DNA of 45,330 bases from JALZOC01 sp035758845 (GTDB taxonomy: Bacteria > Acidobacteriota > Vicinamibacteria > Vicinamibacterales > 2-12-FULL-66-21), in assembly GCA_035758845.1 (NCBI GenBank), contig DASTVZ010000080.1, positions 1 through 45,330 of the forward strand, given 5' to 3'. The notes beneath the pieces were generated by a model that was not told where the DNA came from, made no database searches, and saw only the letters and a program-made list of their open reading frames with translations. The position numbers and the translations under genes are program-made. Every line of letters starts with the position of its first letter. Within the stretch, counting starts at the first letter, position 1. Below are positions 19,516 to 26,889 of the stretch, in pieces.

Positions 19516-21471
19516 TCAGCGCCCTTCCCGCGCAAAGTGCGTCAGCACCGCGTCTGCCGCTTTTGCACCGACGACTTTCATCAACTCTTCGCGCGTCGCG
19601 CGCCTGACGCCGGCCAGGCTTCCGAACGCGGTGAGCAGCGACTTGCGACGTCGAGGACCGATCCCGCCAATGGCGTCCAGCTCCGAACGGAAATCCCGCT
19701 TCGTGCGCGAGAGACGATGGAAGGTGACGGCAAATCGATGCGCCTCGTCGCGGATCCGCTGGATCAGGAGCAGTGCGGGACTTTCCGTCGAGAGGGCGAT
19801 CGGATTCCCGCGATCGCGGGTGAAGAGCAATTCCTCTTTCTTCGCGATGCCCACCGCGACGAGATTCGCGAGGCCAAGTTCCTGCAGCGCGGCATACGCG
19901 GCTGACAATTGTCCCTTGCCGCCGTCAATCAGGATCAGATCCGGGAAGGGTCCTCCGGCTTCGAGCAGTTTCCGGTATCGACGCAGGACGACTTCGTGCA
20001 TGGCGGCAAAGTCGTTATTTACTGCCGCAGGCGCTGGCGTTTCAGCGCTTTCCCGCGTGTCAGCGATCATCGCCCTCGCGGATTCGGTCTGGTGCTCGCC
20101 AAGCGCCAACCGCCAACCGCTACCGGCGTCACCCTTGATCCGAAACTTCCGATACTCCGACCTCTTCATCCTCCCGTCTTCGCAGACGACCATGGATGCT
20201 ACGGTTTCACTACCCTGAATCGTCGAGATGTCGAAGCATTCGATCCGCCGCGGCACGGCTGGCAAGGCCAGCACCGCCCGTAACGTTTCGAGAGCATCGT
20301 AGTTCGCCGCAACGTTCTCGTTGAAGCGTGCCTGATAGGCCACCTGCGCGTTGCGGCTCGCGAGTTCGAGCAGACCGCGTTTCTCGCCGCGTTTCGGGAC
20401 CAGCAGACGAACCCGGCGTCCAGCCTCGCCCGACAGCCACCCTTCGAGCAATTCCGTATCGGCGGCAGGAAACGGAATCGGGATGTGCACTTCTGGCGCG
20501 GCGGTTCGCTCGGCGTAGAACTGCTGCAGCGCGGCCTGCAGGACATCGCACTCCAGGATTGCCGTCGCGTGATCCGGCAGACCGGTCACCGCCCTCTCTG
20601 GATCGCGGAACTCGGTGACGAGTTCAGTCCGCTCCACGACCTTGCCACCGCGCATCTGAAAGATCTGGACAACCGCGCCGGCAGGACCGAGCTTCAGTCC
20701 GAATGCATCGCGGTCGCCAAGTTCCGGAGACGCCATCTTCTGCTGCCGCGTCCGGAGCGTCTCGATCGTGCGGATCGCGTCGCGAAGCTGGGCCGCCTGC
20801 TCGAACCGTTCGACGGCAGCCGCATCCGACATGCGTTCCCGCAGCGTCACCAGCAGTTCGTCGTTCCGCCCTTCCAGAAACATCCGGGTATGCTCGACCG
20901 CGGCTCGGTACTCTTCCTCGGAACAGATCGCGCGCACGCATGGCGCAATGCAGCGCTTGATGTCGTACTCGAGACACGGTCTTGCTCGCTCGCCCGTAAT
21001 CACCTCGTTGCATGAGCGGAGGCCGAACAGTTTGTGCGTCAGCGACATCGTCCGCCGCGCGAGCGCCGCCGGCATGAACGGACCCGCGTAGAAGTTGTCG
21101 TCGCGCTCGACTCTTCGCGCGACCAGGACACGGGCGAAGGATTCCCCCGTCGTCAATTGCAGGTACGGGTAGGTCTTATCGTCGCGCAGCAGGATGTTGT
21201 ATTTCGGAGAGCGCTGCTTGATGAGGTTGTTTTCGAGGGCGAGCGCCTCCACGACCGAGTCGGTGACAATCACCTCGAGACGTTCGGCTTCGTCAAGGAG
21301 CGCGTCGATGCGCGGACTCGTCCCGTACGCGCCGAGATAACTGCGGACGCGGTCGCGGAGAACCCGGGCCTTGCCGACGTACAGAGTCTCCCCCTGCCCG
21401 TTGGAATACAGGTAAACGCCGGGTTGTTCCGGCAGCCGGGCTATCTGGGTCTTGAGATTGCGGATCGGCAT
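19516..21471 (-). CDS. uvrC: UvrABC system protein C (excinuclease subunit)
   Basis: The 651-residue nuclease makes the 3' and 5' incisions in nucleotide excision repair. The N-terminal GIY-YIG domain reads PGVYLYSNGQGETLYVGKA, with RVRSYL after it. A cysteine cluster (CLEYDIKRCIAPC) and a UVR helix region follow. The RNase-H-like domain has IECFDISTIQGSETVASMVV and LILIDGGKGQL, and the C-terminus has helix-hairpin-helix motifs (IGGIGPRRRKSLL). All parts are present and the length is usual. It is divergent from the CDP-alcohol phosphatidyltransferase gene. Confidence 0.97.
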   Translation of the reverse strand: MPIRNLKTQIARLPEQPGVYLYSNGQGETLYVGKARVLRDRVRSYLGAYGTSPRIDALLDEAERLEVIVTDSVVEALALENNLIKQRSPKYNILLRDDKTYPYLQLTTGESFARVLVARRVERDDNFYAGPFMPAALARRTMSLTHKLFGLRSCNEVITGERARPCLEYDIKRCIAPCVRAICSEEEYRAAVEHTRMFLEGRNDELLVTLRERMSDAAAVERFEQAAQLRDAIRTIETLRTRQQKMASPELGDRDAFGLKLGPAGAVVQIFQMRGGKVVERTELVTEFRDPERAVTGLPDHATAILECDVLQAALQQFYAERTAAPEVHIPIPFPAADTELLEGWLSGEAGRRVRLLVPKRGEKRGLLELASRNAQVAYQARFNENVAANYDALETLRAVLALPAVPRRIECFDISTIQGSETVASMVVCEDGRMKRSEYRKFRIKGDAGSGWRLALGEHQTESARAMIADTRESAETPAPAAVNNDFAAMHEVVLRRYRKLLEAGGPFPDLILIDGGKGQLSAAYAALQELGLANLVAVGIAKKEELLFTRDRGNPIALSTESPALLLIQRIRDEAHRFAVTFHRLSRTKRDFRSELDAIGGIGPRRRKSLLTAFGSLAGVRRATREELMKVVGAKAADAVLTHFAREGR

Positions 21472-21536
21472 ACGATAGACTGCGCATTTTGGCGCATCGT
21501 GAACCCTCCATTATATCGCGTCACGCACGCACTTCT

Positions 21537-22136
21537 ATGACGTTTACCGGACTCATCGGCCGGATCTGCATGTTCCCGCTCCGGCTGATCATCAATGCCT
21601 GTGTCGCGCTTCGAATCCACCCGAACGTGCTCACGTTCATGGGTGTACTCATCAACATCGCCGCCGCATTCGAGCTGGCACGCGGGCACTTCATCCGCGG
21701 CGGCGTCATCATGGTGGTGGCGAACATCTTCGATTTCATCGATGGCAAAGTCGCCATCGAGTCGAACGCGGTGAGCGCGTTCGGCGCCTTCTGGGATTCG
21801 GTCATCGACCGATTCTCGGATATCGCGCTGTTCCTGGGGTTGATCTACCTGTACTCGCACCTCGGGCGCACGGATTACGTCATGGTGGCGGCGATTGCGA
21901 TGATGTTCGCGATCATGACCAGCTACACCAGGGCACGCGCGGAATCCCTGATCAAAAAATGCAAGGTCGGGTTCATGGAACGCCCGGAGCGCATCGTGCT
22001 CTTCATGATTGGCGCGTTCACCAACCGGATGGCCGCCGTGTTATGGGTGATCGGCGTGCTGTCGGTCTTCACCGTCGCCGATCGGATCATTTATACCTAC
22101 CGCGAACTCCGCAGTACGGAGCAAGCGATCGCATGA
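21537..22136 (+). CDS. CDP-alcohol phosphatidyltransferase with Ile in the motif Arg position
   Basis: The 199-residue integral membrane enzyme should join a CDP-lipid to an alcohol. Its catalytic motif reads DFIDGKVAIESNAVSAFGAF and then WDSVID, with all Asp residues of D-x2-DG-x2-AR-x8-G-x3-D-x3-D in place, but the conserved Arg after Ala is Ile (ATC). About five hydrophobic helices are visible. I chose ATG 21537; longer TTG/GTG starts would add polar residues before the first helix. It overlaps a small membrane-protein gene by four bases (ATGA). The alcohol substrate (glycerol phosphate, inositol phosphate or other) cannot be determined by eye. Confidence 0.85.
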   Translation: MTFTGLIGRICMFPLRLIINACVALRIHPNVLTFMGVLINIAAAFELARGHFIRGGVIMVVANIFDFIDGKVAIESNAVSAFGAFWDSVIDRFSDIALFLGLIYLYSHLGRTDYVMVAAIAMMFAIMTSYTRARAESLIKKCKVGFMERPERIVLFMIGAFTNRMAAVLWVIGVLSVFTVADRIIYTYRELRSTEQAIA

Positions 22137-22336
22137 CGAACCCCGCCACGCTTCCGATGCGCGTTCTCTGGAACGCGTTCTTTTGGACCTACGAACGAGC
22201 GACGTGGCAGTACGACGTCATGGTGATCGCGATTCTCGCGTTCGTGTGGCTCACGCCACCTTCATGGTTAGCCGACCCGATGGCCTCTGGTCATGGAGCC
22301 ATCGGATGGATCTTGACATTGCTGAATGCGGATTGA
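22133..22336 (+). CDS. Small membrane protein coupled to the phosphatidyltransferase
   Basis: This 67-residue protein starts at an ATG overlapping the stop of the preceding gene (ATGA), which suggests translational coupling. It has one clear membrane segment (DVMVIAILAFVWLTPPSWL, about residues 28-46) and a second weak one (GAIGWILTLL) at the C-terminus. The first helix is preceded by WNAFFWTYERATWQY. I do not recognise the family. The last codons (NAD and stop) are made of the GCGGATTGA word of the array that follows. A role as a partner of the lipid enzyme is inferred only from the overlap. Confidence 0.7.
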   Translation: MTNPATLPMRVLWNAFFWTYERATWQYDVMVIAILAFVWLTPPSWLADPMASGHGAIGWILTLLNAD

Positions 22337-22544
22337 TGAGTGTCGATTTTCACGATTGCTGATTGTGGATTGAGATTGCAGATTGCGGATTGAGATTGCG
22401 GATTGCGGATTGAGGTTGCGGATTGCGGATTGCGGATTGAGGTTGCCGTCCCAATAACAATCCGCAACCTCAATCACCAATCCACAATCTCAATCGTCAA
22501 TCGTCAATCTCCCAAATCCACAATCATCAATCCGCAATCCGAAA
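22337..22544. repeat. Largest heptad array: GATTGCG words with 7-7-6 (20-bp) superperiod, inverted arms
   Basis: ATTG (or GTTG) starts at 22355, 22362, 22369, 22375, 22382, 22389, 22395, 22402, 22409, 22415, 22422, 22429, 22436 and 22442: steps of 7, 7, 6, repeated as a 20-bp superunit near GATTGCG-GATTGCG-GATTGA. From 22452 the strand flips to CAAT words spaced mostly 6-7 bp with the same 20-bp superperiod (22458, 22478, 22498). The two halves can form a stem of up to about 90 bp. It sits between convergent genes. Confidence 0.9.
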
Positions 22545-23132
22545 TCAGACATCGTCTCTCTCATCGTGCATCCCCAAATCGAGCGGCTTTCCCGCGAAGT
22601 GGATGTCGTAGGTGGCAATTTTGTCGCGCAGCAGCCGGCGGACGGCCCCGTAGTAAACCTCCGGCACAACCAGGCTGCGCGCGAACGCGCGCATCCGATA
22701 GATCAAGACGAGCGTCGGCTTCTCCCCCTCACGCCACGAGAGCCCGCCAATTTTCCAATAAGGAATGAACCCGGCATCCGCCCAAATCCCTTCCTCGTAG
22801 AACCCTCGCCCGATCTTCAGGCTCAACGGCAACGCGTAGCCGTAGTACACGAGCATCATCGTCTCGCCGAACACGTCGATCGGCCGAAGCCGCAGGAACG
22901 CGAGCTTGTAGACGATGAGAACGCTCAGGATTGCGCCCATGGCCAGGAGAAGTCCGTAGAAGGGCGGCCGGGGGCCAGGCCAGGTCAGCAGCGCAGACGA
23001 ACGCAGCCGCTGGAACCTCAGGAACTGGACGAACAGTCGGACGTCTGCGACAAAGAATCCAACGCCCAACAAGAAGAGAACCTGAGGCAGGATGGCCGTC
23101 GCAATTTTTGGATCGGCGGCAACTGGTGGCAT
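22545..23132 (-). CDS. DUF5673-like membrane protein
   Basis: The 195-residue protein starts at ATG 23132 (MPPVAADPKIATAIL); longer readings pass through GGATCC repeats and are not credible. It has a membrane segment at ILPQVLFLLGVGFFVADVRL, a second at FYGLLLAMGAILSVLIVYKL and a third at MMLVYYGYALPLSL. The C-terminal part is soluble, with IGGLSWREGEKPTLVLIYRM and SLVVPEVYYGAVRRLLRDKI, which resembles from memory the DUF5673 domain. Function unknown. It is downstream of tdk on the same strand and convergent with the small membrane-protein gene. Confidence 0.75.
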   Translation of the reverse strand: MPPVAADPKIATAILPQVLFLLGVGFFVADVRLFVQFLRFQRLRSSALLTWPGPRPPFYGLLLAMGAILSVLIVYKLAFLRLRPIDVFGETMMLVYYGYALPLSLKIGRGFYEEGIWADAGFIPYWKIGGLSWREGEKPTLVLIYRMRAFARSLVVPEVYYGAVRRLLRDKIATYDIHFAGKPLDLGMHDERDDV

Positions 23133-23184
23133 AGGCGGCGCGACAGCGAATCGTTTGGCACATTCTAGCAATGCTGCGAGTGTA

Positions 23185-23287
23185 CCGGGATCCGTTTTTG
23201 AGGCTTCGATGCCGGGATCCGGGATCCGAACTCTCGAACGGTGTCGTCTGCTTTGATCGGACACCGGATCCCGGATAACGGATCCCG
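23185..23287. repeat. GGATCC heptad array between tdk and the DUF5673-like gene
   Basis: CCGGGATCCG occurs near 23185, then GGATCC at 23215 and 23222 (7 bp apart). After a spacer that includes GTGTC/GACAC arms, GGATCCC, GGATAAC and GGATCCC follow at 23266, 23273 and 23280, exactly heptad-phased and inverted relative to the first words. It lies between two minus-strand genes. Confidence 0.7.
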
Positions 23288-23313
23288 ACGAGCAGTAGGC
23301 GCAAAACGCGCGC

Positions 23314-23886
23314 CTACTGTCCCAGAGTCGGATCGAAGCAGTGACGGCAACGTGCCTCGTAAGTGCCCTGAGTCCCGACGAGCACGCGTGCATTGCTGGC
23401 GACGAGCCGCTGCGTATGGTTCGCCGGCGCGCCGCAGACCATGCAGATCGCGAGTGTCTTGGTGATGTACTCGGCAATCGCGAGCAGCTGCGGCATGGGC
23501 TCGAACGGTTTGCCGAGGTAGTCCTGATCCAGGCCGGCGACGATCACTCGCTTGCCGCGGTCGGCCAGTGTGCTGCACACCGAGGGAAGCTCCGCATCGA
23601 AAAACTGCCCTTCGTCGATGCCGACGACCTCAGTGTCGGGCAGCACTTGCGCGAGCAGCTCGCTCGATGACGACAGGTTCACCGACGGGATCCGCATGTC
23701 GCTGTGAGAAATGATGTGGTCTTCGGCGTAGCGGTTGTCGATCTTGGGTTTGAAGATCTGGACTTTCCGTTTCGCAATCTGGGCGCGGCGGAGCCGGCGG
23801 ATCAGCTCCTCGCTCTTGCCGCTGAACATGCTCCCGGTGATGACTTCGATCCAGCCGGCATTCGGCCGATGCTGCGAAATGTCCAT
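23314..23886 (-). CDS. tdk: Thymidine kinase
   Basis: The 190-residue enzyme phosphorylates thymidine in the salvage pathway. The P-loop is ITGSMFSGKSEE (residues 16-27), GIDEGQFFD carries the catalytic Glu, and zinc is held by CMVC and CRHC pairs (AICMVCGAPANHTQRL, YEARCRHCFDP). I chose ATG 23886: the longer in-frame start at 23934 reads the repeat DNA as MLIDQSAINHQHSAIS, unlike any TK. No Shine-Dalgarno site is visible before 23886. The leader is a 68-bp heptad palindrome, which could affect its translation. Confidence 0.95.
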   Translation of the reverse strand: MDISQHRPNAGWIEVITGSMFSGKSEELIRRLRRAQIAKRKVQIFKPKIDNRYAEDHIISHSDMRIPSVNLSSSSELLAQVLPDTEVVGIDEGQFFDAELPSVCSTLADRGKRVIVAGLDQDYLGKPFEPMPQLLAIAEYITKTLAICMVCGAPANHTQRLVASNARVLVGTQGTYEARCRHCFDPTLGQ

Positions 23887-23889
23887 AGA

Positions 23890-23957
23890 AATTGCTGAAT
23901 GCTGATGGTTGATTGCTGATTGATCAATCAGCAATCAGCAATCGAAAATCAGCAATT
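23890..23957. repeat. Heptad palindrome between efp and tdk
   Basis: The 68 bp fall into strict 7-bp units: ATTGCTG, AATGCTG, ATGGTTG, ATTGCTG, ATTGATC, AATCAGC, AATCAGC, AATCGAA, AATCAGC, AATT. The core 23910-23937 is a perfect 28-bp palindrome centred on TGATCA, and outer arms AATTGCTGA (23890) and TCAGCAATT (23949) also pair. It begins 4 bases beyond the efp stop (minus strand) and ends 4 bases before the tdk ATG. Terminator or leader-control element is inferred. Confidence 0.85.
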
Positions 23958-23960
23958 ACA

Positions 23961-24524
23961 TCACGCCCTCGACAGGTACTCTCCCGTCTCCGTGTTCACC
24001 CTGATTTTGTCCCCATTGTTCACAAACGGTGGCACGTTGACGACGAGGCCAGTCTCGAGACGCGCCGGCTTGATCTGGTTGCTGGCGGTCGCGCCCTTGA
24101 TGCCCGGCACGGTTTCCTCGACCACGAGATCGACCGTTTGCGGCAGCTCGATGCCTACGGGTTCGCTGCCGTAGAACTCCACCTTGATGAGCGCATCCGG
24201 GATCAGATAGTTGACGTTGTCGCCGAGGGCCTCCGCATCGATGTGCAGCTGTTCGTAGGTGCTCGTATCCATGAAGTGGAAGGCGTCGCCATCGCGATAG
24301 AGATATTGCATCTCGCGCTCGTCGAGCGTCGCCCGCTCGACAAAATCTTCCGACCGCAGCTTTTGATCGGACAGCGTGCCGGTGCGGATGTTGCGGAACT
24401 TGACCCGGACGAATCCGCGAAGGTTGCCAGGGGTGACATGCTGTAGTTCAAGCACGCGGAACAGATCCTGGCCGATCTTGATCAGCATGCCTTTCTTCAT
24501 ACGAGTTGCCTGTAGTGTCGCCAT
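23961..24524 (-). CDS. efp: Translation elongation factor P, non-lysine loop type
   Basis: EF-P (187 residues) rescues ribosomes stalled at polyproline. All three beta domains are present, with KIGQDLFRVLELQHV near the start, GDAFHFMDTSTYEQ, and the C-terminal VNVPPFVNNGDKIRVNTETGEYLSRA. The domain I loop that normally carries the modified Lys or Arg reads TPGNLRGFVRVKFRN (residues 31-45): Asn occupies the usual Lys-34 position and an Arg lies two residues later. I chose ATG 24524 (MATLQATRMKKG); ATG at 24500 would also give a full domain. It is divergent from hsp20. Confidence 0.95.
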   Translation of the reverse strand: MATLQATRMKKGMLIKIGQDLFRVLELQHVTPGNLRGFVRVKFRNIRTGTLSDQKLRSEDFVERATLDEREMQYLYRDGDAFHFMDTSTYEQLHIDAEALGDNVNYLIPDALIKVEFYGSEPVGIELPQTVDLVVEETVPGIKGATASNQIKPARLETGLVVNVPPFVNNGDKIRVNTETGEYLSRA

Positions 24525-24559
24525 ATCGTCGTGTCCAGAACCTCCGGATCGTAACACAG

Positions 24560-24652
24560 CCCTTCGACTCGCGGGCGCGTTCGCTCGCTCAGGGCAGGCA
24601 GGGCACTCGTCGCCCCCTTGGCACTCCTGGCACCCTTGGCACTCGTGGCACC
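24560..24652. repeat. Intergenic repeats between efp and hsp20
   Basis: Two elements are adjacent. At 24560-24596, CCCTTCGACTC and GCTCAGGGCA bracket a short centre, a dispersed motif also present in reverse orientation at 31960-32010. At 24617-24652 an 18-bp unit CTTGGCACTCCTGGCACC is tandemly repeated with one mismatch (centre C to G), itself made of two 9-bp halves. This divergent region should also contain both promoters. Confidence 0.65.
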
Positions 24653-24684
24653 CAATTGCCCTGACAGTGCTACGATCGACAGGT

Positions 24685-25089
24685 ATGTCGTGGGATCCGT
24701 TACGCGACCTCCGCGTCTGGCACGAACGGCTCGAACGATTGACCGATCACCGCTCGGATTCGTGGACGCCGCCGATTGATGTGTATGAAACCCAGGATCG
24801 GTATGTCGTCGCGGCGGAAGTGCCGGGACTCGCGCGCGAACATATCGACCTTGCGCTCGAAGATTCGCGTTTGACGATCCGCGGCCAGCGGATCGACCGA
24901 AGCCCGACCGCGGCGGATGCGATCCATTTTCACCAGGTGGAACGCGGCCACGGCGCCTTCGCGCGGACATTCGAGTTCGCGTCGAAGATCGATGTCGAAG
25001 CGGTATCCGCTGACCTCACCAACGGTGTGTTAACGATTACGCTGCCAAAGGCGTCACGGCCTCCGGCGCGCAAGATTGAGGTTCGATGA
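24685..25089 (+). CDS. Hsp20/alpha-crystallin small heat shock protein
   Basis: The 134-residue ATP-independent chaperone begins MSWDPLRDLRVWHERL, contains the alpha-crystallin beta-sandwich (PPIDVYETQDRYVVAAEVPG, LTIRGQR) and the late ADLTNGVLTITLPKA signature, and ends PARKIEVR. ATG 24685 fits family starts; upstream in-frame sequence is repeat DNA. The stop overlaps the start of the HtrA protease gene by four bases (ATGA), so a chaperone-protease pair is made from one message. No CIRCE-type operator is evident upstream. Confidence 0.94.
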   Translation: MSWDPLRDLRVWHERLERLTDHRSDSWTPPIDVYETQDRYVVAAEVPGLAREHIDLALEDSRLTIRGQRIDRSPTAADAIHFHQVERGHGAFARTFEFASKIDVEAVSADLTNGVLTITLPKASRPPARKIEVR

Positions 25090-26252
25090 TGGTTCGAAGA
25101 GTAGGCGTCTTCGCGCTGCTCATGACGATTGCGTTCTTCGCAGGCCTCGTCGTGACTGGACGGATGCGAAGTGCCGGCGAGACGACCGCCGCACCGGCGC
25201 CCCAGGCAGCGGCGCGCACGGCTGCGCCGGCGATCACTGGCGGCATGCCAGATCTCACAGGCGTCGCGCAACGCGCCATTTCGAGCGTGACCAACATTTC
25301 GTCGACGCAGATCGTGCGTACGCCGAATTCGCCGTTTGCCAACGATCCGTTTTTCCGCTTCTTCTTCCCCGATCAGGATGATGCATTCGGCTACCGCGAA
25401 CGGCGGGCGCAGAGTCTCGGCTCCGGCGTCATCGTGTCGCGCGACGGCTACGTCCTGACGAACAACCATGTTATCGAACAGGGTGTCGAGGTGACCGTGA
25501 CGATGCCCGATCAGCGCGAGCTGCGGGCGAAGATCATCGCGACGGATCCGGCGACCGACATCGCGGTCCTCAAGATTGATGCCGCGAATCTGCCGACCAT
25601 GCCGTGGGGAGATTCGTCGCAGTTGAAAGTCGCTGAATGGGTTCTCGCCATCGGCAATCCGTTTCAGCTGAATCAATCGGTGACGCTGGGAATCGTCAGT
25701 GCAACCGGCCGTCGACTCGAAGGTCGCCTCGCCTCGTACGAGGACTTCATTCAGACCGACGCGGCGATCAATCCGGGCAACTCCGGTGGTGCGCTGGTCA
25801 ACGCGCGTGGAGAGCTGATCGGAATCAATACCGCGATCTTCAGCGAGACCGGCGGCTACCAGGGAATCGGGTTCGCGGTGCCGAGCAACCTGGCTCGCCA
25901 CGTGATGGACGAGTTGATCAAGTACGGCGAAGTGCAGCGCGGCACGATCACGGGCATCACGCTTCAGCCACTGACCACTCGCCTGGCGGAACAACTGGGG
26001 GCGCCGAATACGCGTGGAATGGTCGTCGTCAGCATGCAGCAGCGCTCTGATGCATACACCGCCGGCCTTCGTCCCGGCGACGTCATCGTCAGCTTCAACG
26101 GCACGACGCTCGAGGATCAGTCGCATTTCCTGCGGTTGCTGTCCGACGCGAAGATTGGTTCAACGGTGACGCTCGGAGTCCTTCGCGAAGGAAAATCCCT
26201 CAGCGTCAAAGTACCGATCGTCAAGGCGACGGGGCAGGCACGGCGGCGATAG
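25086..26252 (+). CDS. HtrA/DegP-family serine protease
   Basis: The 388-residue envelope protease has an N-terminal membrane anchor (GVFALLMTIAFFAGLVV, residues 7-23), an Ala/Pro-rich linker, and a trypsin-like domain with H128 in LTNNHVIEQ, D158 in PATDIAVLKID and S233 in NPGNSGGALVN. One C-terminal PDZ domain follows (RGMVVVSMQQRSDAYTAGLR, PGDVIVSFNG). This is the DegS/short HtrA layout with a single PDZ. An FF-rich stretch (NDPFFRFFFPDQD) is the usual LA loop. It is translationally coupled to hsp20 and convergent with mpg at only 17 bases; this is the one convergent junction without a word array. Confidence 0.95.
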   Translation: MMVRRVGVFALLMTIAFFAGLVVTGRMRSAGETTAAPAPQAAARTAAPAITGGMPDLTGVAQRAISSVTNISSTQIVRTPNSPFANDPFFRFFFPDQDDAFGYRERRAQSLGSGVIVSRDGYVLTNNHVIEQGVEVTVTMPDQRELRAKIIATDPATDIAVLKIDAANLPTMPWGDSSQLKVAEWVLAIGNPFQLNQSVTLGIVSATGRRLEGRLASYEDFIQTDAAINPGNSGGALVNARGELIGINTAIFSETGGYQGIGFAVPSNLARHVMDELIKYGEVQRGTITGITLQPLTTRLAEQLGAPNTRGMVVVSMQQRSDAYTAGLRPGDVIVSFNGTTLEDQSHFLRLLSDAKIGSTVTLGVLREGKSLSVKVPIVKATGQARRR

Positions 26253-26269
26253 ATCTCGCGCGGAGACCG

Positions 26270-26887
26270 TCAGCGTTCTCGGCTCGCGATCTTGCCGGAC
26301 AGCGCGTCGCTGCCGACCGCGACGCATCTCCACTCGGACTCCACGCCGACGTTGATCCCGATCCGCGGCGTCCACGCGACGTCGCGGGCACGAAGCCCTC
26401 GATCTTCGATGCGTAGCGCGCTGGCGGTGAGATCGCTCAAGTTCTGCCGCAGCGTGATCCCGAGCGCTCGCGTCAGGTTGCCGGGACCGCGACACAATTC
26501 GGCAGCGGTGAAATCGCGCGCGGCACGGCCGATGCCGCGCGCGCGTCGCCGCCGCATCAACATCTCGCCTTCCAATGGTTCGAGCGCGCGAATCAGGACC
26601 GCCGCGGGCGAGCCTTCCGATTCAGTCACGGCGTTCACTAAGGAGTGAATCCCGTAATTGAGATACACGTACGCGATCCCGGGCCGGCCATAGAGCGGGG
26701 CATTTCTTGTGGTCGGACCGGGAGCGGCGTGGCACGCCGGATCCGATTCGCCGATGTATGCCTCGGTTTCGACGATCACGCCGGAGGCGAGACCGGCTGA
26801 TGTTTGGTGGACGAGAACCTTGCCAATCAACGCCCGCGCGACATCGAGCGTCGGACGCGCATAGAAATCACGCGACAGTACCGGCAT
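26270..26887 (-). CDS. mpg: DNA-3-methyladenine glycosylase (AAG/MPG family)
   Basis: The 205-residue base-excision enzyme removes alkylated purines. It starts LSRDFYARPTLDVARALIGK and contains the catalytic region VIVETEAYIGESDPACHA, with the Glu that activates water, then RNAPLYGRPGIAYVYLNYGIH. ELCRGPGNLTRALGI is also diagnostic. Length is normal. It begins 2 nt after the stop of the HEAT-repeat gene, so it belongs to the uvrA operon. That puts base excision and nucleotide excision functions under one promoter. Confidence 0.95.
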   Translation of the reverse strand: MPVLSRDFYARPTLDVARALIGKVLVHQTSAGLASGVIVETEAYIGESDPACHAAPGPTTRNAPLYGRPGIAYVYLNYGIHSLVNAVTESEGSPAAVLIRALEPLEGEMLMRRRRARGIGRAARDFTAAELCRGPGNLTRALGITLRQNLSDLTASALRIEDRGLRARDVAWTPRIGINVGVESEWRCVAVGSDALSGKIASRER

Positions 26888-26889
26888 GC

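Noticed and set aside
22337..22544. Possible CRISPR array
   Set aside because: Units are 6-7 bp with no spacers, the strand flips halfway, and no cas genes are present.
23887..23934. Longer tdk start adding MLIDQSAINHQHSAIS
   Set aside because: This is repeat DNA read in frame; family members start near GWIEVITGSM.
26253..26269. TCTCgcgcgGAGA as a heptad-class array
   Set aside because: Only a 4-bp arm; no repeated word. This is the exception among convergent junctions.
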